From: Cheiracanthium punctorium
Lineage: Eukaryota; Arthropoda; Arachnida; Araneae; Cheiracanthiidae
Assembly: GCA_038373885.1 (NCBI GenBank)
Contig: JAWZYV010001774.1
Coordinates: forward strand, 310,001-374,000
Direction of reading: 5' to 3'
DNA: 64,000 nt
Shown: positions 53,316 through 64,000 of the stretch, one piece after another
Layout of the letters: every line of letters starts with the position of its first letter
Numbering within the stretch: the stretch's first letter is position 1
Position numbers and translations under genes: made by a program
The notes under the pieces: generated by a model
The model's input: the letters and a program-made list of their open reading frames with translations, nothing else
Databases searched by the model: none
What the model was told of the DNA's origin: nothing

Positions 53316-53855
53316 AATAAAAAAATTCCACTGATGTGTGGCCATTAATTCAAAAAAGTTCTCATTAAAAAAATGGAGGCTACTGGCTAATGGTTATTAA
53401 CCAAATACCCTAATTTTTACCTATACCCCCCCCCCACTTCTTTGTTCTCTCTTGCATCCTTCAACCCAGGGCACCTTCAATTTCTATCCTCTCCTTAGAA
53501 CTGCTAGCCTTTAGGTCCTCCCTGATTGATTACCCCTTTTGTATTTGTATGTTGTAACTTTTCATCTTTCAGAATATACAATTTCAATAGATTATCTATG
53601 GTGCCCCTTCCCGGCACCTCTACTCTCTATTTTGCTTGTTGCAGTTTATTGAATAAACATTCCATTCCTATACAGCAGATTAAGGGCCCATGTGCCTTGG
53701 GGAAAAAGGGATTTCCCGAAAGCTAGTGCCAACGGTGACAGTTTTAACTCTGGTAACCCTATCTGAAGTTAGCACACTTTTTTCATTCATTTGTATTACG
53801 ATTGGTTGACGAGTACTAGCCTTCCGTATGTGCCATATTATTTTTTGTTTGAAAG
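53316..53855. other. Intron sequence, nothing firm
   Basis: GC-richer text 53400-53760 with a CCTCTCCTTAGAACTGCTAG phrase; possibly the 5' part of the pogo remnant that follows. No ends found. Confidence 0.35.
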
Positions 53856-54245
53856 ATGAGCAGAAAGAGGAATTCCTACAATGGAAATTTCAAGCTTCAA
53901 GTGATCGCATTTGCCGAAAGTTCTAATAACAGCATGACTGCTCGACATTTCTCCATTAATGAGAAACAAGTTCGAGAATAGAGAAAGAAACACATGGAAT
54001 TAGAACAGATGCCGAAATCGAAAAAGGCAGCACGTGGTCATCAGCCCATGTATCCAGCTCTGGAAGAGAAACTCATTAAATGGATAGAAGATTCTCGGAT
54101 GTACGGGTTAATTATAACCCGTACAGCTATCAGAGTCAGGGTGCTACATTTAATCAAGCAGCCTGAATTTGCTCAAAGCAAGCCAGCGCATTTCGTAGCC
54201 TCAGTAGGATGGTGCAACTGGTTCATGAACTGGTGCAACTTGTAG
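53856..54245 (+). pseudogene. pogo-type transposase N-terminal fragment
   Basis: M-S-R-K-R-N-S-Y-N-G-N-F-K-L-Q-V-I-A-F-A at 53856 is the Psq-type helix-turn-helix start. After an in-frame TAG (V-R-E-stop) it continues as A-R-G-H-Q-P-M-Y-P-A-L-E-E-K-L, I-K-W-I-E, I-I-T-R-T-A-I-R, and V-G-W-C-N-W-F-M, the CENP-B-type DNA-binding domain. The DDE domain is absent; the frame ends where the fold-back element starts. Related to pogo/jerky family transposases. Confidence 0.75.
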
Positions 54246-55557
54246 GCTAAGCTTCTACCCCCTACATTTTTTTTTTGGCACCAAATTTATTTTTTCGCCC
54301 CAAGTTCAGAGATAAAGGGATTTTTTGGTAACCTTAACGAATTGCATTGGCAACATAGGGGGATGTCTATTTATGGCAACCCCAGCCGGCCGGGCAATGA
54401 GAGAGCGCCAGTGATGCAATCGCTCAAGCGGAAAAACTATAAGAATTTGAAGAATTCCACAAAAAATTTAGGGTTAAAAATGTAAAAAAGGTCGCGAAGC
54501 AACGGTTTCAGAACCAGAAAAAACTATGAGAATTAGAAGAATTCTACAAAAAATTTAGGGTTAAGAATGTAAATAACAATAAAATCAAGAAAATTTAAGA
54601 TTTCATGAACATAGAATTCGCGTTTTCGAACAAGAATGTAGGGCCATAAATAAGCGTTTCTAAAAGCACAAAAACAATTAGAAATAGAAAAATTATAGAA
54701 ATAATTTAGGGTTAGGAATCTAAACACGAATAAATTCAAGAAAATTTAAGAATTGATGGACACAAAAATCACGTTTTCTAACAAGAATTTAGGGTTAAAA
54801 ATTTGAAAAATGTAAATTTCACAAATAATGGGATTTTTATGCGAGGGGCCTCAACCCCTCCTGTTTATTTTTGACGAAAAATGTAGTTGGAAAACTGGAA
54901 AAATAAGAAATCGAGTAGAGCATTATAAGAAAAAAGCCAAAAATTGTGAAGCCATTCGCATTTACAAGTAGTGCACAGTTACCATGATGTAAAACGCGAA
55001 ACAATATTATACGTTAGCAAAAATATCTCGGAAAGGTTAAGCTCCCACTCTGAAAGGATGTCTCCCTCAAAAAATCCAAAAACTTTTCCTGGTCCACTAA
55101 CAAATAGCTCATAACAAAAATTATATTAGCTACATCTTTCTTCCCGCACGTGGAATTTTTATCCAACAACTTTAAAAATTTTGTCCAAAAATACCCTGAT
55201 ATTTTTCAATTACATTAGCTACGGAGGTACTTAAAAAATCATAAAATCCTAACCAAAAAAAAAGTACAGTAAAATATCAAAAGATCACAGTACCTTTGCA
55301 GATGCGCTTTCGGTCAACTTACTACCTCTAGGAATGTGGAAAAAAGTTCTCACAAGCTTCCATGTGCAGGAGCGATTGCATCACTGGCGCTCTCTCATTG
55401 ACCAGCCGGTTGGGGTTGTCATAAATAGCCATCCCCCAATGTCCCCAATTTAATTCGTTAGGGTTACCAAAAAATCCCTTTTATCTCCGAACTTGGGGCG
55501 AAAAGAATTTGGCACCAAAAAAAAAAAAAAAAAGTAGGGGGTATATCAAAGCTTAGC
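54246..55557. mobile_element. Fold-back element with arms of about 190 bp
   Basis: Left arm: GGCTAAGCTTCTACCCCCTA, GGCACCAAATTTATTTTTTC, GCCCCAAGTTCAGAGATAAA, GGGATTTTTTGGTAACC, TATTTATGGCAACCCCAGCC, GCGCCAGTGATGCAATCGCT. All recur inverted on the right ending TTAGCCC at 55557. The interior has degenerate repeats of AATTTAGGGTTAAAAATG and GAAAATTTAAGA (54430-54830). No transposase frame. It may be a deleted form of a long-TIR element whose transposase resembles the pogo fragment next door; that link is inference. Confidence 0.7.
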
Positions 55558-55788
55558 CCAAATGTACTCATCATTAATTTTTTTTTTTTTTTTTTTTTTT
55601 TGGAGGGCAGTTCCAAGTTCTCTTTGTGAGTTAAACCCTAATTTTATGTTTGTCTATGGTTTGAAGTTTGCATTTCTGTATGTGCAAATTTTCAAGTTAT
55701 CAAAAACAAGCACCAAAAATTTTAATATCGCCCAATAAAACCCTAAACCCTGCGTTTTTTAATAAAATCTGCCGGGTTGGTCTTTTTA

Positions 55789-57298
55789 CACTCATGTCCA
55801 TAAATTAAGGATAATTCAGAATCACACAGAAATTGATCTCTAAAATAAAAATTTCACCTGTGGAATGATCACACACATCTTGAAGAAGAATATGCAAATT
55901 ACAGGAAACCACCAGATGGCGTGGATGGTACGTCACAATGACGAGAGTGTAAGAGAGGGGTATATAAGGAATGGTAGCAAAGAAGTAAAATTGTTCACAA
56001 GCACTGTGAAAGCCTTTCAGTGCAAAAACCGCATAGTTATGGCACAAAGGAGGCATTTGGATGATGTTTTACGTGGCAGAATTATAGGACGACTGGAATG
56101 TGGACGTACCCAGCTGGAAGTATCCGAGGAACTTGGAATCGCCCAGAGTGTCATCTCCAGGCTTTGGCTCCAGGCTTTGGCCAAGATGATGGTAATGTGA
56201 GTAGGCGTTACAGCACAGGTCGCCACCGAGTTACAACGCCGAATGAGGACCGCTATTTGGCAGTTACTGCCAAAAGAAACAGACGGAGTACAGCACCAGA
56301 CCTGTCTCGTCGGCTCTCTTCAGCTACCGGTACGACAGTTTCAAGGCAGACCGTCTACAGACGCTTAGGGCACATTGGTCTATATGCTCGTAGGCCTGTC
56401 AGATGTGTTCCACTTACCGCAACTCACTGTCGCCTGCGATTAACCTGGAGTAGAGAGCATGCATTGTGGACACCGCAACAGTGGTCTTGTGTGATGTTTT
56501 CCGATGAGTCCAGGTTTAGTTTGGAGTCTGATCCTCACCGGACATTCATCTGGAGAGCGCCAGGTACCCGTTACCAACAAGAGAACACCATTGAAAGACA
56601 CCGTTACGGTGGTGCAGGATGGCTCGTTTGGGGAGGAATTATTCTTGGTTCCAGAACTGACCTGCATGTTCAGAGTGTAACAATGACAGGCCACATCTAT
56701 CGGGATGTCATTCTGGAACAACATGTACGTTTGTTTCGGGGTGCCATGGGTGCTGAATTTGTGTTTATGGATGACAACGCCCGTCCTCACCGTGCAAACA
56801 TTGTAGATGAATGCCTTCAATCAGAGGATATCACCCGTATGCATTGGCCAGCATACTCACCGGACTTGAATCCAATAGAGCATGTGTGGGATATGCTTGG
56901 CCGACGAATTGCAGCCCGTCAACCCCCTCCCACCTGTCTACCGGAACTTCGGAGTGCATTGCTTGATGAGTGGTGTAATATTCCCCAAGATCAGATTGAT
57001 CATTTGATACTCAGCATGCCTAGGCGTTATCAGGCCTGTATTGCATCGGCCGGGAGACATACTCCGTATTAACCATCCTACTAACCATGTTATACTGTTT
57101 TTTGTAAATAGGTTCTGTTTTGAAATTTAGTCAAGGGAGTAAAACTTGCAATTTTTATTAACTATGTCAAACATATAGCATCTTTTTTGCTCTTTACTTT
57201 TTGTTTAATAAATAGACTTTACAAATAAGTCAAATTTGTTTTGCTTCTTTCTCTTTCTTTGCCTGAACTTCATTATCCTTAATTTATGGACATGAGTG
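55789..57298 (+). mobile_element. Nearly intact Tc1-like transposon, 1510 bp
   Basis: TA at 55787-55788 and 57299-57300. Ends CACTCATGTCCATAAATT and inverse match perfectly over 27 bp. Length and layout are those of a complete Tc1 element. Its copy is the least decayed in the window, so probably the most recent insertion. It lies in the long 5' intron of HELZ on the opposite strand. Confidence 0.93.
56039..57072 (+). pseudogene. Tc1 transposase, one frameshift
   Basis: An ATG at 56039 opens a frame with D-D-V-L-R-G-R-I-I-G-R-L-E-C-G-R-T-Q and V-I-S-R-L-W (helix-turn-helix). Near 56165-56185 the homology moves to another frame, F-G-Q-D-D-G-N-V-S-R-R-Y, then G-R-H-R (the GRPR-type hook) and runs open to TAA at 57070. 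Catalytic residues visible: F-S-D-E-S-R-F, F-M-D-D-N-A-R-P-H-R and [12 protein letters not shown], with 34 residues between the second Asp and the Glu, that is DD34E. At the frameshift the 13-mer CTCCAGGCTTTGG occurs twice in tandem. Apart from that break I see no stop. Confidence 0.9.
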
Positions 57299-57300
57299 TA

Positions 57301-58830
57301 CAAAAAAAAAAAAAAACGGGTTTTGTTTACAAACCTGATACATGAGAAAAATCTTTGAATTATCATTAATATAATGTATTCACCATCCTAGAGTTCTGCA
57401 ATGGTAAAGGGGGGGGGGGTGTTACAGTAAGCCACTGCCTATGAACATGAGTTCTAGAGATTATAGGCACTTTTTTTGCTAGAAATAAAGCCCTGATCCT
57501 GCCCACACAAAATTGACTGTCTTTTATTTATTTATTTACAATGTTTTGCATAAAAGGAAATAATTTAAAAAGCTTGATTCTGAGAAAAAATATCAAAATA
57601 TATTTTTATCATAATCCAAGCAATACTGAAATGATAAACAAAATAAAGGAAAAATACAAATAATTTTAAAGTTAAAAGAAAAAATAGTTTCCATTGTAAA
57701 TTTTAAAAATTAATGTTTCATACAAAATGTGCATTATTTTAGATGTAAATATATATTCAATTTTAAATAAATCATTACAATATTTCATTAGTTTAAAAAC
57801 TTAAATATACTGTACAAAACGGGGCGAGTAGCTTATGGGCTAATAGTACTGTCGGTCAGAATGGCCACTCCAGTTTCTTTTGATGTACTTTGTATGCCCT
57901 GATTAGAAAGTTCTTTTCTAGTCTTAGTTATTTAACACCACTCTTTTGAGTGCTCTCATATTTATACAATATAAGTCACCTTGAGAAATTCCTTGTCGCA
58001 TGCAAGGCATAAATTTCAAGCTCTTTACATTGCATTATCTTTTTTTTTCAAATGCTATTGGTTAACAAGAAAAAATATGCTGTAAATATGGTTTTTCCTT
58101 ATTTTTCGGCGAATAGTTTTTTTTTTTTTTTTTTGTAAAAAAAAAAAAAATCATAAAACAGTAGCCATGATTTATATATGCGTCACACGTGGGATAATTA
58201 TTCTATTCTGTCCCACACTCCATTTATATTAATCCTTCCAGCTACAAACAGAAGAACCTTGAAAATTTGAACGATGCATTAAAAGTACGAAAAATTACTG
58301 CATAAACCAGCATAATGGTTTTAATTTAAAAAGTAATTTATAAAATTTTAATAAAAAATAAATAATAATAAGGTACATTTCTGTTTAAGAAGTGAATCTG
58401 AATGTTCATCCTAATCATTCTGATTTTTTTATTATTTCATTTGAATATGATAAAGGAATTTAAAATTATGTTAGAACATAAAATAACCCAAACTAAAATT
58501 GCAGAAAATCTTAAGTAAATTTCACGTCACCTTAAAATACCAATACATTAAAAAAAAAAAAAAAATTGTTAATGATCCTTTTAATTGCATGTTGTAATGT
58601 GCTGAGAAAAAACATATACGATACTAAAATATTAAAAAAGAAATTGTAAAAAGGAGAGACTATGAATGCATGGACATAAAACGTAATAATCTTAAAATCA
58701 AACAGAAAAATAAAGACTAGCACAAAGAAACAAAATGTTTGATTGCCTTTTGAACGTAAACAATGAGACGCTTCTATGAATTCATATAAAAAATAAAACT
58801 TAAATAGCATCAAAAACTAATAATGCTTAC
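57301..58830. other. Long 5' intron, part next to the leader exon
   Basis: AT-rich with homopolymers (G10 near 57410, T17 near 58117, A15 near 58551). A 'gggcgagtag cttatgggct'-type GC-richer phrase near 57820-57900 is unexplained. No gene. Confidence 0.4.
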
Positions 58831-59000
58831 CTTTTTCAGCGCCTACTTGAATAAAAAGTAAAACTAATAACGAAGTAAAGCCAAAAAAATCGACTTTAAA
58901 TCATTTTTTTTATTAGTACACGGACTACTCAAAACTAAATGAGAAAATCGGACTGACAGACTCACACCTAAAACATAACATGAACTCGACTAGCTCTCAG
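58831..59000 (-). other. Probable HELZ 5' leader exon (non-coding)
   Basis: A strong donor, AAAAAG|GTAAGC, lies at 58831/58830 on the minus strand. It is about 9.4 kb upstream of the coding exon that starts at 49446 and just below a promoter-like block. The leader carries short upstream frames (one of 18 codons starting at 58981; an ATG-ATT-stop near 58904) and an in-frame TGA at 58901-58903. Its start is not defined; 59000 is an estimate. That it belongs to HELZ is an inference from position, strand and donor quality. Confidence 0.5.
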
Positions 59001-59189
59001 ACGAAGGACTGAGGCGATGCAGCAATAACTGGCTAACTCTGTTGCCACAAATAATCTCTTAAATCGAATTAGTAAAGTGTGTTGAGCGCTATCTACCGGC
59101 AAAAACTACCCACTCAGAGCTGAGATTTCCCGGAATCATGGAGTCGAGTAGGGGCCCGGTCGAGTACAGTCTAAAGCCAGAATGGACTA

Positions 59190-59290
59190 TCCCTGTGACG
59201 TCATTTTTCAACCCACACGTGACCCTCAACCAATCAACTGCAGTAGTAGAGTGTGTTGACACTGAATTCTTCAATCTGATTGGTCCAAAT
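59190..59290 (-). promoter_or_regulatory. Promoter-like block: CRE, E-box, two CCAAT boxes
   Basis: Within about 90 bp: a palindromic cAMP-response element TGACGTCA (59196-59203), an E-box CACGTG (59216-59221), CCAAT at 59230-59234 and its inverse ATTGG at 59279-59283. Local GC content is clearly higher than in the flanks. No TATA box is evident. Position 200-300 bp upstream of the candidate leader exon suits a housekeeping promoter for HELZ. Could be bidirectional, but no plus-strand gene follows. Confidence 0.5.
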
Positions 59291-59299
59291 TTATATTTT

Positions 59300-61048
59300 C
59301 CCACCAAAACTTGACTGAAATAGCCTCGTATCGATATGGTCCACTCTCCAAATCAACCTTTCTTAGCGCCGTCTTTTAACGAAATTTGAGTTAGGCTTTT
59401 AGACCACCTTCAGATTATCGTTGTTTCTAGTGGTCCGTGGACTATCCATAGCAATGCGGTGTTGCCATATAAACGGACAAGCATCCTGAAAAAGGGTGTT
59501 CGATTTATATATCTGTGGTTCGATTACTAACCAGTAACTGGCTATGACCAAGAAGAGACGCTCCATACGTCATCAGAATTACAACCAACTCCGCAGATTC
59601 CAGAAAAGAGATTTAGCTTGAAAACAGAAATCAAAAGAGGAGTCCTTAGTTTCTCACTACGTCGCTACGTTGTTGACAAATTGTTTATACATTAGAGATG
59701 GGCAAAACAACTCCTTTCGCAGAATCGTTCCGACCAACTTCGGTCCTTAGAGTGAACGAATCCACCAGATTTGGTCCTTTGGGATTGAATTTGCTCTTGG
59801 ACCGATAACAGAACGAATCCAGACTCGGTCTGATTTCGGATCGAGTCCGGACTCGAATGAAAGAACCGATTTCGGAACGAACCCGGACTGGAATGTGAGT
59901 TTTGTATATTTTAAACTAAACATCAGGGACCAGAAGATTTGGGAAGCCCCAGACGCCCTACAACCATCTGGTGGGGGGGGGGGCTCTAAGTTATATCATT
60001 AACTTAACTTTAAGTTATATCCTTAAAAGTATTATGTGTCAATATAATGTGACTGTATAGAGCATTTCGATGGGCAGCACCTCTCTGCGATCGGTCGCCG
60101 TCTTGCGTGACAGCTTTGGGTTCTGGTAATGTATTTCAATGGGAAAAACCTGATATTCAACATTCAAAAATAGTATTAAATTTACTTTGTTGGATGATTG
60201 TAATGGATGAAATTTGTTAATCAGACCTTCGACTTTTGAGTCCCAGGTGGCGTTTACTATTTTATAAAGCTTAACATATAATATTTTAACGATATTTTAA
60301 GAGACAATTTCGCGCTGCTACTGCGTTTGAAAAGACAACATTATATACGGGAATGAGCACATCGTTTCTTTTAAGATTTGGCAAGTTATTCGGATTATTG
60401 TTTGTTTACAAATACTGTGCGTGCGAAATTTTCTTGCGCTGTTGTAAGATTTATGTCAAGAATAAAATTTTATTTTTGAATTATAAATCATCTGATATTC
60501 TGTAAGTCCTAGAAAACATCAAATAGCATTAATATTTATATTAAAAGAAGTGTTTCTTTAAATTCCAATTGCGATGTATTCAGATTGTTTTTTTTCCTTT
60601 TATGGAAAATAAAATGTACTGCTTGTTATTATTTATCATAGTGTTCTTTTAAATATGCAAACGCCTGTAAATTAACCCTACAATGCATACAGTATGCCTA
60701 CAATGCATACAGTACAGTCAGTAGCGCAGCCAGAATTTTTTTTTAGGGGGGTCCAGAACTCGGGAGGTCAGACTCGGACTCGGGAGATCAGACCCCCCTC
60801 CCCTTAAATGATCATGTTGCTGTTCACAGGGCCCCCGTAAATGACACCCATATAAGTTTTTCCATAGATCTATGAGTTTTTCTAGGGTAAGGGGGGGGAC
60901 TGGTCGTCTCAGACAGGCACTCAGCAGTCATCCCTTCCCCGGAAGAAAGGTTTCACGAATTTTACCTTTACAGAAAACATTTGAAATTTTACTCTCAGGC
61001 CCCCAGAAAGCGCAGAATCAGTGGGAATACCTATATTCTCCCCCCCCC
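59300..61048. other. Upstream region of HELZ
   Basis: 59700-59900 has repeated GGACTCGAAxGAxxGAACCGA-type phrases beginning with GAGATGGGCAAAAC, a motif common at hAT-type MITE ends. CAGTAGCGCAGCCAGAAT at 60718 and the G-rich text after it look like another MITE end. No gene or clear end pair. Confidence 0.4.
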
Positions 61049-61106
61049 CAGTGGCGGACTTTGCTCTTGAGAGGCCCGAGGCGCAACTCAATTTTGAGGC
61101 CTCCCT

Positions 61107-61137
<31 letters not shown>

Positions 61138-61219
61138 CACTAACTCTAACTCCTTTACATTATTACTAATTATTTTAAAATGCTTTAATTCCTTTTATAT
61201 GTGGTTTATGTCTACAAAC

Positions 61220-61396
61220 CAGGGCCTGACTTTCACTATAACACTTTTGTGCCCAGGGCACTTTTCAGATTTTGTGTCCTTTAGCTGGCTCAAATTTTGT
61301 GCCCCTGTATATCGTGTTAAACTCAATTTTTTGGCTTATTTCTCCATGTGTGCCCAGGGCACGAGCACCAAGTGTCCGTCCGATAGTCAGGGCTTG
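61220..61396. mobile_element. hAT-type MITE nested in the 2.87 kb element
   Basis: Ends CAGGGCCTGACTTTC and the inverse of CAAGCCCTGACTATC. Flanks CTACAAAC (61212-61219) and CTACAAAA (61397-61404) are 7 of 8 identical. Interior has two copies of GTGCCCAGGGCAC, a perfect palindrome, near 61250 and 61349. Confidence 0.7.
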
Positions 61397-62885
61397 CTAC
61401 AAAAGGAGTATTAAAATTTTAAAATAATTTTTATGTTTATAGATTTGTTCATCTTAAAAAACATTTTTTATCTCAATAATATTTGTACTACGTTTCACTT
61501 TTCATGATTAACACTAAATAAACACCAGCATACATCTAAGTATAACCCAGCAACTGCAGTTTTATATTGATTATTTTTCACTGTTAATTAATTACGTCAA
61601 ATTACTTTTTGTGGACCACTGGCAAATGTCTTGTTTCAGTCATGAAAATTTTAACTACATAACAGGTACTTTTGAAGGTCAGAACAAGGGAAACTTGATC
61701 AGAAACATGACTTTGACATCACAAAGTTCAGAAGAATTCTTTACTTGGATAAAATGTACCAAAAATTTAACATTCCTTCAAGAACACATATTTATAAATA
61801 TTTAAATATATTCATAAATTTCCCGTTTGGAACTGCAAAACTAAGCAGTTTAAAAGTAAACTTTCTGTTTAGTCTAATTTTTGTCTTTATTCAAAAACTG
61901 TCAATAAGTTTAGGACTATTAATAATGAGTAATTAGGTATGAATAATATACACACATTATTCTATATTTTAAATAGAATTAAAAAACTACAAGAGAAATT
62001 TAAAAAAAAACAATACTTTAAGTAGTTAAAGTACAAAAAATAAATTCCACTTTATAATGGGTAAATGGGTATGCTCTAAGCTTCGGTCCTAGGCTTATTA
62101 TTAATGTTTAGCATTTTCAACTGCGACTATAAAATACATGCCGTATTTATAATATAGTTATCATAAATATTTTCTAGTTGAAAACAAAAAATTAAATTAA
62201 TCATCATTTGTTTTTTAAGTTTTTAATTAACTGTGTATGACATTCCAGTTCAAAATTTGTCTATCGATTTTAACCCATTATCATCCGATGGAGCCGAAAC
62301 TTTGCACGCATGTGAAATTTCGGTGACTCTAAATATTGCTTTCTTTAATTTTTCAATATTTTTTTTTAACTATCAAATATCTTCCCCCAATCCCCCCCCC
62401 CCAAAAAAAGTGTTATCGCACATGTATGAGCTCATATCTTTTTAATTATTGGTCAGCAATTTTTTAGCATTGCATACTCGGAAAGTTTCGATTCCAAAAA
62501 AAGATAAAATCGGTTATCCCTAGCTTAAATTTCTAATTTTTAGTGATTTTTCGAAAGAAGATAAATTATTGTTTCCTATTTCTTTTACATCGTGACAACC
62601 AACAACAATTATATATTCTAGGAAATTTCACTGAATACAGAGTGTCCTTTCCTAAATCATTTAAATGAAGAACGGCTGAAAAATATAAAATATTTAATTT
62701 TTGACAAATTTTTCAATCTCAAGCTGTAGAATAAAGCGGTTCAATCTTTTCTCTTTTAAAATGAGAAATATTCTTATCAGACTGAACACTTTTTGATTTG
62801 GGGGTGGGGGGCGGCAATCTATAAAGCAGGTGTATTTGAATGTCCTACTGCAATACCAGCTACTGAGCCGCAATCTGATTCAGTG

Positions 62886-63110
62886 CGGCCCAACCAGTGG
62901 CTGAGCGCATAGCACTCTAAACTGGGAGACGGAAGGTGCCTGGTTCAAAACCAGGTCGCGTCCGCCAACCTAACCGTTAGGAATTTTCCGTGGTTTCTTC
63001 CAAAACTTAGCGTAAATGGGGGTTAGAATCCCTTAGAAAGACCCCCCAAGGGGAGCACCCACACCCATCGGCATAGATCCCACTTGTAGATAATTGGCCG
63101 TAATCCCCCA
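62886..63110 (+). mobile_element. tRNA-derived SINE, copy 2
   Basis: A box TGGCTGAGCGC at 62898-62908 and B box GGTTCAAAACC at 62942-62952, spaced as in a tRNA. Then CGTTAGGAATTTTCCG, AAACTTAGCGTAAATGGG, and GTAGATAATTGGCC, matching the inverse of 5534-5742. Ends near AACCCAACCCAACTAATT. A pol III-transcribed SINE in origin; whether active is not known. Confidence 0.8.
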
Positions 63111-63217
63111 ACCCAACCCAACTAATTGATTCCGGATAGGAAAAAGGCATAGGGACTCTCTGCACCTGTATTTTTTTGGATAAAATATAGTGAGCAAATT
63201 AAAACAATGCAAAAAAA

Positions 63218-63424
63218 TCTAGGAATTTTTCTTGGGAATAATGGACAGTTGAGGGCCCTAAAATTCCAAGGAATGTTGCATGAAAATACCAGGAACTTTA
63301 TTGAACAGCCCAGGAAAGATCCACTGAATTGCATATTGTTCAGTAAAGTTCTTGGTATTTTCGTGCAACTTTCCTTGGAATTTAGGGCACCTCAGCTGCC
63401 TATTATTTTCAAGGAACACTACTG
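63218..63424. mobile_element. Hairpin MITE, about 90-bp arms
   Basis: GGGCCCTAAAATTCCAAGGA, ATGTTGCATGAAAATACC, AGGAACTTTATTGAAC on the left recur inverted as GTTCAGTAAAGTTCTTGGTA, TTTTCGTGCAACTTTCC, TTGGAATTTAGGGC on the right, with a 28-bp loop. Frames on both strands here are mirror translations of the palindrome, not genes. Confidence 0.75.
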
Positions 63425-64000
63425 GAATTTTTTTTAATTTTTTTTTTTTTTTTTTTTTACAATTCTAGTCATTTTTAAGTGAACTGCCTGTTTTTTAAGG
63501 TCGTGAGACCACTATTCGGTTAATTGACGGGTTGAACGAAACAGTAAAGTTTTCAAAGGGAAATGTATACTTTCTGTATAGTATTTGTAAGTCTAACTTA
63601 TCCTAATTTCCAAGGAACGTTTCTGGATATTTTTACAGTGAAATACGGAATTAAAGCATCAATTACTTATAAACTAAAAGTATTCGTATTATAGTTTAGA
63701 TTATGGTCCAATGCTGTGAAGAGGAAAGGGAGTCCCCAAAGAAAAGATTGTTCAAAAACGCTTTCTAATCTAGAAGCAATCCTGAAACTATGAACAATGT
63801 CTCTTGAACAGATATTTACATATAGTTTTTTTCTTTCTGAAAACCGAATTTGGAGGCCCCTTAAAAATATGAGGCCCGAGGCGCGCGCCTCATGCGCCTA
63901 TTGGGAAATCCGCCACTGTCTCCCCCTTTTGGCAAGCCAGCGTATAGCCAGGGGGATATAGGGATTCCCCCCCCCGACACTTTGGCATAAATTTAACGTT

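Larger units (their letters stand above)
61049..63918. mobile_element. hAT-type element, 2.87 kb, holding other insertions
   Basis: Ends CAGTGGCGGACTTTG and AAATCCGCCACTG; both ends also share GAGGCCCGAGGCGC-type text (61070-61083, 63871-63884). The right flank is TCTCCCCC (63919-63926); the left flank has TCTCCCCC followed by extra C residues, consistent with an 8-bp duplication lengthened in a C run. The interior is mostly AT-rich, has no recognised transposase, and contains the MITE at 61220, the SINE at 62886 and the hairpin at 63218. Confidence 0.7.

Noticed and set aside
59089..59307. 72-codon minus-strand frame in the promoter region, considered as an upstream HELZ exon
   Set aside because: It overlaps the CRE/CCAAT cluster, has no TPR-like or zinc-finger features and no matching splice donor in frame.
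63122..63437. Two overlapping frames on opposite strands (70 and 76 codons)
   Set aside because: They are mirror translations of a palindromic MITE.

Overview
The window looks like AT-rich nuclear DNA from an animal, most likely an arthropod. A spider or other chelicerate is my guess from the intron sizes, base composition and mix of transposons, but no single feature proves it. There are no operons, ribosome binding sites or CRISPR arrays. There is one long interrupted gene on the minus strand, embedded in a dense set of old and young DNA transposons.

The gene is a clear orthologue of HELZ (helicase with zinc finger), a UPF1-like SF1B RNA helicase. I could place 15 coding exons from the start codon at 49438 down to the stop at 12436. 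All junctions have GT..AG ends, the phases agree, and the exon lengths sum to 5106 nt, or 1701 residues plus a stop. Domain order is: N-terminal matrin/U1-type C2H2 finger, CCCH finger, a conserved HELZ middle region, the helicase core (Walker [23 protein letters not shown]), then a PAM2 motif and a long disordered tail held in one 2.3 kb exon. A probable untranslated leader exon lies at 58831 to about 59000. Upstream of it is a promoter-like block with a full CRE, an E-box and two CCAAT boxes. Poly(A) signals lie near 11.7-11.9 kb.

Almost everything else is repetitive. Positions 1-11.6 kb (3' of the gene) hold a 5.7 kb hAT element with a perfect 8-bp target duplication, a decayed hAT with a second element nested in it, a piggyBac-type MITE with TTAA ends, two tRNA-derived or hairpin insertions and an inverted pair of another repeat. 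The introns hold a satellite array of about 145 bp units (15.95-18.4 kb), a 233-bp fold-back palindrome split by a 709-bp element (21.3-22.2 kb), a pogo/Tigger derivative (30.9-31.6 kb), a mariner (32.6-34.0 kb), an element packed with AAGCTTGA-type repeats (34.8-35.8 kb), a decayed Tc1 (37.4-38.6 kb), several hAT-type MITEs, a fold-back element with arms of about 190 bp (54.2-55.6 kb) and a nearly intact 1.51 kb Tc1 element (55.8-57.3 kb). The region upstream of the gene (59.3-64 kb) is occupied mainly by a 2.87 kb hAT-type element with three further insertions.

No insertion interrupts a HELZ exon, so the gene is predicted to be functional. I found no undescribed multi-gene system. The most informative oddities are the nested insertions whose target duplications and empty sites can be read directly, and the N-terminal C2H2 finger of this HELZ.
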